This document shows positions 57,080 to 64,000 of a stretch of DNA of 64,000 nucleotides, one piece after another. The notes under the pieces are model-generated. The model was not told the origin of the DNA. It was given only the letters and a program-made list of their open reading frames with translations, and searched no databases. Source of the DNA: Liolophura sinensis (lineage: Eukaryota; Mollusca; Polyplacophora; Chitonida; Chitonidae); assembly GCF_032854445.1 (NCBI RefSeq), contig NC_088305.1, positions 7,817,606-7,881,605 of the forward strand. The letters are read 5' to 3'. The position numbers were made by a program, and so were the translations under genes. The stretch's first letter is position 1, and each line of letters opens with the position of its first letter.

Positions 57080-58385
57080 ACATAGTGTATCGTAGCTTTA
57101 TTTTTGTCCTCTGGGAAACAGACCTAGGTGGTTGGGAAAAGAGAATCTACGCTTATAAAGACATAGTGTATTGTAGCTTTATTTTTGTCCTCTGGGAAAC
57201 AGACCTAGGTGGTTGGGAAAAGAGAATCTACGCTTATAAAGACACAGTGTATTGTAGCTTTATTTTTGTCCTCTGGGAAACAGACCTAGGTGGTTGGGAA
57301 AAGAGAATCTACGCTTATAAAGACACAGTGTATTGTAGCTTTATTTTTGTCCTCTGGGAAACAGACCTAGGGGGTTGGGAAAAGAGAATCTACGCTTATA
57401 AAGACATAGTGTATTGTAGCTTTATTTTTGTCCTCTGGGAAACAGACCTAGGTGGTTGGGAAAAGAGAATCTACACTTATAAAGACATCGTGTATTGTAG
57501 CTTTATTTTTGTCCTCTGGGAAACAGACCTAGGTGGTTGGGAAAAGAGAATCTACGCTTATAAAGACATAGTGTATTGTAGCTTTATTTTTGTCCTCTGG
57601 GAAACAGACCTAGGTGGTTGGGAAAAGAGAATCTACGCTTATAAAGACATAGTGTATTGTAGCTTTATTTTTGTCCTCTGGGAAACAGACCTAGGTGGTT
57701 GGGAAAAGAGAATCTACACTTATAAAGACATCATGTATTGTAGCTTTATTTTTGTCCACTGGGAAACAGACCTAGGTGGTTGGGAAAAGAGAATCTACGC
57801 TTATAAAGACATAGTGTATTGTAGCTTTATTTTTGTCCTCTGGGAAACAGACCTAGGTGGTTGGGAAAAGAGAATCTACACTTATAAAGACATCATGTAT
57901 TGTAGCTTTATTTTTGTCCACTGGGAAACAGACCTAGGTGGTTGGGAAAAGAGAATCTACGCTTATAAAGACATACTGTATTGTAGCTTTATTTTTGTCC
58001 TCTGGGAAACAGACCTAGGGGGTTGGGAAAAGAGAATCTACGCTTATAAAGACTGGTGTATTGTAGCTTTATTTTTGTCCGCTGGGAAACAGACCTAGGT
58101 GGTTTGGAAAAGAGAATCTATGCTTATAAAGACATAGTGTGTTGTAACTTTATTTTTGTCCTCTGGGAAACAGACCTAGGGGGTTGGGAAAAGAGAATCT
58201 ACGCTTATAAAGACTGGTGTATTGTAGCTTTATTTTTGTCCGCTGGGAAACAGACCTAGGTGGTTTGGAAAAGAGAATCTATGCTTATAAAGACATAGTG
58301 TGTTGTAACTTTATTTTTGTCTTCTGGGAAACAGACCTAGGGGGTTGGGAAAAGAGAATCTATGCTTATAAAGAATTTTGAATGA
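57080..58385. repeat. 81-bp tandem array, about 16 copies, open in one frame
   Basis: Unit ATAGTGTATTGTAGCTTTAT + TTTTGTCCTCTGGGAAACAG + ACCTAGGTGGTTGGGAAAAG + AGAATCTACGCTTATAAAGAC. Period 81 keeps a 337-codon frame free of stops (peptide word FIFVLWETDLGGWEKRIYAY). Starts about 55 bases after the E46 donor; not linked to any exon by splice phase. Treated as non-coding. Confidence 0.9.
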
Positions 58386-58514
58386 AAATGTTCAGATTTG
58401 AATGTCGCCTTCATAGTGTGTTGATAATAGTTTGGATGCCTGTACAGCCTGCATGATGTCAGTAGACAATATGGGGGGACTCTTGTTTAATTAAATGTAA
58501 TAGGCCCTAGTCAA

Positions 58515-58524
58515 GATCTTATTA

Positions 58525-58572
<48 letters not shown>
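58515..58572. repeat. (TTA)n microsatellite
   Basis: Nearly pure ATT/TTA repeat of about 58 bases, in the intron before E47. Confidence 0.95.
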
Positions 58573-58576
<4 letters not shown>

Positions 58577-58825
58577 CATTCATTCAGATGACTTCTTGTC
58601 ATCAATTTTCAGGAAATATCAAAATGAAGAATGCATAATTCACTTCCTTTGGGATAATTGAATGAACTGTTAAGCAATTTGACCCTTTGAACACTATTGA
58701 TTGTGCTGATGTAATACATGCACACTATTTCATGGGTAAATCTGCAATCATGTCAGCCATTTTGATACAATCACTTCAGTCATGATCGTGATCAAATGAC
58801 TTAATGGACATCAAAACCTTTCCAG

Positions 58826-59058
58826 CGTTGTGCCCGCCTCCCCAGACATGGAGTTACTGTGCATACAAGTGTGGGGACCTGTGCCACAGTTACAGGATGG
58901 ACATCATTGCCTGTCTGGCTGCAAATAGTGACAACACCTGTGTACCTGGATGTGTTCCTGCCCAAAACTGTTCCACCAGTCAGAAGCTGTCCAGCTCTCA
59001 CAAGTGCATCACTACTGAATTCTGCACCTGCCGAAAACCTAACGGATCTATTGCTCTG
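58826..59058 (+). CDS. E47: TIL domain
   Basis: Acceptor AAAACCTTTCCAG, donor CTG/GTGAGT; phase 1 in, phase 0 out, 233 nt. CPPPQTWSYCAYKCGDLCHS, ANSDNTCVPGCVPAQNC, HKCITTEFCTC: the cysteine pattern of a TIL domain, reappearing 50 kb after the first group. No VWD-C8 precedes it in the window. Confidence 0.88.
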
Positions 59059-59219
59059 GTGAGTGAAAAACAAAACAATTTGTTAATTGTCATGTAATAT
59101 TATTGTACACCCCTTGTTAGTTGTATGTAGCTGGTATTTATAACATTGCCTGCTTGGCCATCAGCATTTTGCATGAACAAATTTTCTCACATAAACCCAC
59201 ACAGCTGCATTTCACAACA

Positions 59220-60240
59220 TCACAGCTGCACAATAAAACCTCACTGCGACATTATACAACCTCACTGCGGCATTATGCAACCTCACTGCGGCATTATATA
59301 ACCTCACTGCGGCATTATATAACCTCACTGCGGCATTATATATAACTTTATTTTCTGAGGGTGACAAATGATGAACATTTACACTGTCAGTTACAAAAAC
59401 TGTTTTTCCCAGAGGCCCTCTGACAGGGTGACAAAACAAACATGACAACTACAAGTAAATATTAACACTACCGTGACCAGACAAATAGTTGGCACACATA
59501 ACGGTATCAAAAGTAGCCATAGATTCAGTAATTAAGCTATAGAAAGCAATACAAGAAGAACACAGTCAGCAAAGGAAAGATTAAAATCAAGATATTAACT
59601 GTGTATGTATTGAAAATGGGTTTTTAAGTATTTACATTTTGTTTTTCAAACATGGTCAAATGAAACTTTTTATGGAAGGCTTTTGGAGATTTTGACTCTT
59701 TCAAGTCCCTTTCTAATGAGTTCCACAGTTTTGGACCATTGTATGAAAGGCTTTGTTTGACGTACTTTGAGGAGGGGAATGGCACTTGGAGATAACCATT
59801 CGTGGTTGATCGGAGTTGTTTTGTAGATGCAGAGTTGACAGGTTTAAGTAGAGTATTCAGGTATTTGGGCACTTTCCGTTTAGTATCTTATACATGTGTT
59901 ACACAATATTATAACTGAATTGTACAACATCACAGCTGCATTAAAACTATCTCACTACGGGATAATACAATTTACAGCTACATTACACAACTTCACTGCT
60001 ACATTACACAACTTCACTGCTACATGACACAACCTCACTGCTACATGACACAACCTCACAGCTACATTACACAACCTCACAGGTGCATTACACAACCTCA
60101 CTGCTGCATAACAACATTATAGCTGCATTATACAACATTATAGCTGTATTTCACAACCTCACTGCTGCATTACACAACATTATAGCTGCATTTATATATA
60201 ACATTATAAGTGCATTATACAACCTCACAGCTCCAAAACA
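59220..60240. repeat. About 20-21-bp repeats in intron between E47 and E48 (two blocks)
   Basis: 59220-59345: CCTCACTGCGGCATTATATAA, about 6 units. 59930-60240: looser CACAACCTCACTGCTACATT units. The LINE relic sits between the two blocks, suggesting it was inserted into one array. Confidence 0.8.
59624..59872 (-). pseudogene. LINE relic: C-terminal end of a non-LTR retrotransposon reverse-transcriptase ORF
   Basis: An 82-codon minus-strand frame with QLRSTTNGYLQVPFPSSKYV and YNGPKLWNSLERDLKESKSP, then FHKKFHLTMF. The GPKLWNSL...S...F.K..K motif near the end of the protein is common to many animal LINE ORF2 proteins. Only the last part is present, as expected of a 5'-truncated insertion. Family not assigned. 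Confidence 0.8.
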
Positions 60241-60509
60241 ACTTAGGGCTCAGCCCCCATGGTCACTATAGGTGGTGGGCAGGGCTTGGGGTTTTTGGTT
60301 CAGTGTGACATTTGTGGAAGACCTCTTGCCTTCTACCAATATGGCCTGCTATTCTGTTGAGACACACTTTATTAAAATTAGTAACGTGTTCAGTTGTTTA
60401 CCTCAAGCACACTGGTTTGTAACTTTGACTGCCGTCAAATAGATGGAAACTTTTTCTGTATCATCCTTAATGACAAGAGAGAAATGAATGAATAATGATT
60501 GACCCACAG

Positions 60510-60927
60510 GCTTTGGACCAATGGGGAAACGAATCTGAGGAATGTTCTACATGCATATGCGGCAACAACACTATCAAGTGCAAAACTGATGCTACCTGTG
60601 TCAGCGGTGCTCCAACCACCGCATCGCCACCGCACACAACCAGCCCAGTGCACCCAGTGTGCCAGTGGACAGACTGGTTCAATGTCGACAAGCCAGGCGG
60701 AGCTAACGGTGGAGACATCGAGTCCGTGACTGCCATCCGACTGTCACATCAGCTCTGTGACAACCCGGTGCGAATCGCCTGCCGCGAAGTCAGCACTAAG
60801 GAAGCTGCCGAAGAGACTGGACAGACTCTGACGTGTGACGTGAACGAGGGCCTCACCTGCTACGACTTTGAGAATAATGGCCAGTGTAACGACTACGAAG
60901 TCCAGTTCTACTGCCCATGTACAACAG
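60510..60927 (+). CDS. E48: VWC-like segment and CysD domain 10
   Basis: Acceptor TGACCCACAG, donor ACAG/GTATGT; phase 0 in, phase 1 out, 418 nt. ALDQWGNESEECSTCICGNN ... CKTDATC is a VWC-like piece completing E47; an ASPPHTTSPVHP linker; then CysD: CQWTDWFNVDKP, GDIESVTAIRLSHQLC, VRIACR, LTCDVNEGLTCYDFENNGQC, NDYEVQFYCPC. Confidence 0.92.
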
Positions 60928-62535
60928 GTATGTTCAAGGAGTGAGCTTAGAGAGCCAACTTTTTTAGTGATTTCAGTGTTATTATTTTGAGAATAATGGC
61001 CTGTGTAGCAACTATGAAGTCCAGTTCTACTGCTCATGTACAACAGGTATGGTCAAGGAGTGAGCTTAGAGAGCCAACTTTTTTAGTGATTTCAGTGTTA
61101 TTATTTTGAGAAAAATGGCCAGTGTAGCAACTATGAAGTCCAGTTCTACTGCCTATGTACAACAGGTATGTTCAAGGAGTGAGCTTAGAGGGCCAACTTT
61201 TTTAGTTATTTTAGTGTCATTATTTTGAGAATAATGGCCTGTGTAGCAACTATGAAGTCCAGTTCTACTGCTCATGTACAACAGGTATGGTCAAGGAGTG
61301 AGCTTAGAGAGCCAACTTTTTTAGTGATTTCAGTGTTATTATTTTGAGAATAATGGCCAGTGTAGCAACTATGAAGTCCAGTTCTACTGCCCATGTACAA
61401 CAGGTATGGTCAAGGAGTGAGCTTAGAGAGCCAACTTTTTTAGTGATTTCAGTGTTATTATTTTGAGAATAATGGCCAGTGTAACGACTACGAAGTCCAG
61501 TTCTACTGCCCATGTACAACAGGTATGGTCAAGGAGTGAGCTTAGAGAGCCAACTTTTCTAGTTATTTTAGTGTCATTATTTTGAGAATAATGGCCAGTG
61601 TAGCAACTACGAAGTCCAGATCTACTGCCCATGTACAACAGGTATGTTCAAGGAGTGAGCTTAGAGAGCCAACTTTTTTAGTGATTTCAGTGTTATTATT
61701 TTGAGAATAATGGCCAGTGTAACGACTACGAAGTCCAGTTCTACTGTCCATGTACAACAGGTATGGTCAAGGAGTGAACTTAGAGAGCCAACTTTTTTAG
61801 TGATTTCAGTGTTATTATTTTGAGAATAATGGCCAGTGTAGCAACTATGAAGTCCAGTTCTACTGCCCATGTACAACAGGTGTGTTCAAGGAGTGAGCTT
61901 AGAGAGCCAACTTTTTTAGTGATTTCAGTGTTATTATTTTGAGAATAATGGCCAGTGTAACGACTACGAAGTCCAGTTCTACTGCCCATGTACAACAGGT
62001 ATGGTCAAGGAGTGAGCTTAGAGAGCCAACTTTTTTAGTTATTTTAGTGTCATTATTTTGAGAATAATGGCCAGTGTAGCAACTACGAAGTCCAGATCTA
62101 CTGTCCATGTACAACAGGTATGTTCAAGGAGTGAGCTTAGAGAGCCAACTTTTTTAGTGATTTCAGTGTTATTATTTTGAGAATAATGGCCAGTGTAGCA
62201 ACTACGAAGTCCAGATCTACTGTCCATGTACAACAGGTATGTTCAAGGAGTGAGCTTAGAGAGCCAACTTTTTTAGTGATTTCAGTGTCATTATTTTGAG
62301 AATAATGGCCAGTGTAGCAACTACGAAGTCCAGATCTACTGTCCATGTACAACAGGTATGGTCAAGGAGTGAGCTTAGAGAGCCAACTTTTTTAGTGATT
62401 TCAGTGTTATTATTTTGAGAATAATGGCCAGTGTAGCAACTACGAAGTCCAGATCTACTGCTCATGTACAACAGGTATGTTCAAGGAGTGAGCTTAGAGA
62501 GCCAACTTTTTTAGTGATTTCAGTGTTATTATTCT
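60928..62535 (+). repeat. 119-bp array made from the 3' end of E48 plus its donor, about 13 copies
   Basis: Each copy contains TGAGAATAATGGCCAGTGTA, ACTACGAAGTCCAGTTCTAC and TGCCCATGTACAACAGGTAT, i.e. the last about 65 bases of E48 with the splice donor, followed by intron sequence GAGCTTAGAGAGCCAACTTT and GATTTCAG. Copies still encode FENNGQCSNYEVQFYCPC and carry an AG before and GTATG after. As 70-nt candidate exons their entry phase (0) does not fit the phase 1 exit of E48, and in phase 1 they meet a TGA. Confidence 0.92.
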
Positions 62536-63476
62536 GGTACTGAATTCAATTTGTTTGTTACGCTGCTCTCAAAACAATGATGCAAAGATGGCCAGGTTTG
62601 TTATTAATATTTCAATACATTTGTAAAACTTATTTTGCAGTGCATAAAAATCCGGCAATAAGTCATAATAATCAAGATTGTTAATTACATTAAAACTTGT
62701 GTAAACTGATCATGCCAAATACCACAAGAAAATGTCGGTTTATGGAAGTTCTTTGGGCAGCAACTACAAGAAGTCACTTAGATTGTACAGACTAATAACT
62801 AAGGAAAATAATGTTTATATTTGTCTCAAATTTTATTTCTGTGAACTTGAAATAGGACAAAAGAAGTAGTACTTACCCAGGTAAAACTGCTCCTGCTTTT
62901 CAATATGGCTGCCCACACTTCATTCAAAATTGAACTTGTGTTGAAAAATCTAGTGCTGGTTTTGAGAAAGTCTAGCAATACTGAATAAGTTGAACTTATC
63001 AGTTGGACATTTCCAACAACGTCTCTTACTCCTAGCAGGTTGATCAGCCATGGTTGCTTCAATGAAATATGTGAAACAAAGTGACAGAAAAAAACATAGC
63101 AATACTGCATTACTTCCTTCCCTGAATTGCTCAATGTCATCTCAGCTGATGGTTAACACGAAGTGAAATGTACCGATCAAAATCAAGTTTATGAGAATGT
63201 CTATTAATTAGAGAAATTTATCACCAAGAGGATTATTTCCCTTCTCTGACCTCTTCTTCCCCAAGCGGTGATAACATGCACTAGATACAATGGAGACTGG
63301 AAATTGCAGGTGGTATTCACAATAGACAAGTGTCCGTTTATTCAATAAAATAACGTGTTGTGAACGGAGGTAAAAGAATTAGAGAGTTGGCAAGTTTTAC
63401 TGCATAGATGTATGTGTATTGTAACATAAATCAGAACGGCATTTTGAAGTCATTTTACTGGACTTTTTTGCTTCAG
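62536..63476. other. Intron between the 119-bp array and E49
   Basis: AT-rich unique sequence; no mobile element, array or supported coding frame seen. Confidence 0.65.
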
Positions 63477-64000
63477 TTTCACCACACATACCACCTTCTG
63501 TGTCAGGAACACCACAACCCACAACACCACCTACTGGTTCTCCTACACCATCTCCTACAACAGGATCTACCATGTCACCCCGAACTGTGTCAAGTTCAGT
63601 GACTTCAGGAACACCACATACAGGGTCACCACGCACACAATATTATGTGTCAGGAACCCCACATCCTACAACAGGGTCTACTGGTTCTCCTACACCATCT
63701 CCTACAACAGGATCTACCGTGTCACCCCCAACTGTGTCAAGTTCAGTGACTTCAGGAACACCACCCACAGGGTCACCACCCACACCATATTTTGTGTCAG
63801 GAACCCCACATCCTACAACATGGTCTACTGGTTCTCCTACACAATCTCCTACAACAGGATCTACCGTGTCACCCCCAACTGTGTCAAGTTCAGTGACTTC
63901 AGGAACACCACAAACAGGGTCACCACGCACACCATATTCTGTGTCAGGAACCCCACATCCTACAACAGGGCCTACTGGTTCTCCTACACAATCTCCTACA
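63477..64000 (+). CDS. E49: mucin repeat of 49 residues, continues beyond the window
   Basis: Acceptor GACTTTTTTGCTTCAG; phase 1 in; open to the end of the window. VSPHIPPSVSGTPQPTTPPT then units of 49 residues (147 bp) containing TGSPTPSPTTGSTVSPPTVS and SVTSGTPPTGSP. Three full or partial units are visible. Ser/Thr/Pro content suggests dense O-glycosylation. Antisense open frames here are shadows of the repeat. Confidence 0.92.

Larger units (their letters stand above)
1050..64000 (+). other. Partial giant gene: secreted mucin/hemocytin-like protein (VWD, FA58C, CysD, mucin repeats), 49 exons placed
   Basis: All exons below are on the plus strand and join in a consistent phase, except for frame breaks in E35 and E36. 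Modules in order: TIL, VWC, VWD, C8, TIL, VWC, mucin repeat with CysD, FA58C, more mucin/CysD, 12 further FA58C, more CysD, TIL, VWC, CysD, mucin repeat. VWD-C8-TIL assemblies build disulfide-linked multimers in mucins and von Willebrand factor; CysD domains are typical of gel-forming mucins; discoidin domains next to VWD occur in arthropod hemocytin/hemolectin. Inference: a very large secreted, glycosylated, gel-forming or adhesive protein acting in mucus or hemolymph. No start codon, signal peptide, stop codon, promoter or poly(A) signal of the gene is within the window. It could be two adjacent similar genes, but no terminal exon was seen to separate them. Confidence 0.85.

Noticed and set aside
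57085-58098. 337-codon open frame on the plus strand
   Set aside because: It is produced by an 81-bp tandem array whose period is a multiple of three. No acceptor or donor joins it in phase with E46 or E47, and later units break the frame.
61304-62471. Ladder of about 71-codon antisense frames
   Set aside because: Each is the reverse of one 119-bp unit derived from E48; no antisense gene signal.

Overview
The window looks like a piece of an animal genome, most likely a lophotrochozoan such as a mollusc. Genes are split by GT-AG introns, introns carry many copies of tRNA-derived SINEs with AATAAATAAAT tails, and every recognisable coding segment is an extracellular, cysteine-rich or Ser/Thr/Pro-rich domain of metazoan type. 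No prokaryotic gene, operon, RNA gene or CRISPR array was seen. The species call is an inference from SINE style and domain content; nothing in the window names the organism.

Essentially all coding sequence belongs to one giant plus-strand gene that runs off both ends. I placed 49 exons (E1-E49, about 15.5 kb of coding sequence) by joining open frames across consensus splice sites and checking codon phase at every junction. The order is: TIL and VWC-like modules, one von Willebrand D domain, C8 and TIL (1.0-7.0 kb); mucin-type repeats alternating with CysD (WxxW) domains, with one discoidin (FA58C) domain and a Thr-rich linker exon interspersed (8.2-19.2 kb); four tandem copies of a Thr-rich mucin exon (19.9-23.2 kb); twelve FA58C domains, each split over two exons (24.4-48.3 kb), eight of them in four tandem units of about 3.4-3.6 kb; four more CysD domains with Thr-rich linkers (48.4-53.9 kb); two mini-exons (55.4 and 57.0 kb); then TIL, VWC-like, CysD and a new mucin repeat that continues past the end (58.8-64.0 kb). 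In total I count 13 FA58C and 10 CysD domains. The protein resembles a secreted gel-forming mucin crossed with a hemocytin/hemolectin-type VWD plus discoidin protein. Signal peptide, first exons and stop codon lie outside the window.

The architecture appears to have grown by exon shuffling: nearly all domain boundaries are phase 1 introns, the intron inside FA58C domains 2-13 is phase 2, and whole exon groups have been copied in tandem. One discoidin unit (about 40.8-42.5 kb) carries four single-base length differences that break the frame; they lie at or beside homopolymers and may be assembly errors or real decay.

Non-coding sequence is unusually rich in tandem arrays with periods of 15, 21, 23, 27, 30, 31, 61, 65, 67, 81 and 119 bp. 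Several are built from exon edges or contain consensus splice signals, the most striking being 23-bp arrays of GTAAGT motifs after four discoidin exons and a 119-bp array made from the 3' end of E48. Two main SINE families, further tRNA-like elements and a minus-strand LINE relic occupy other introns.
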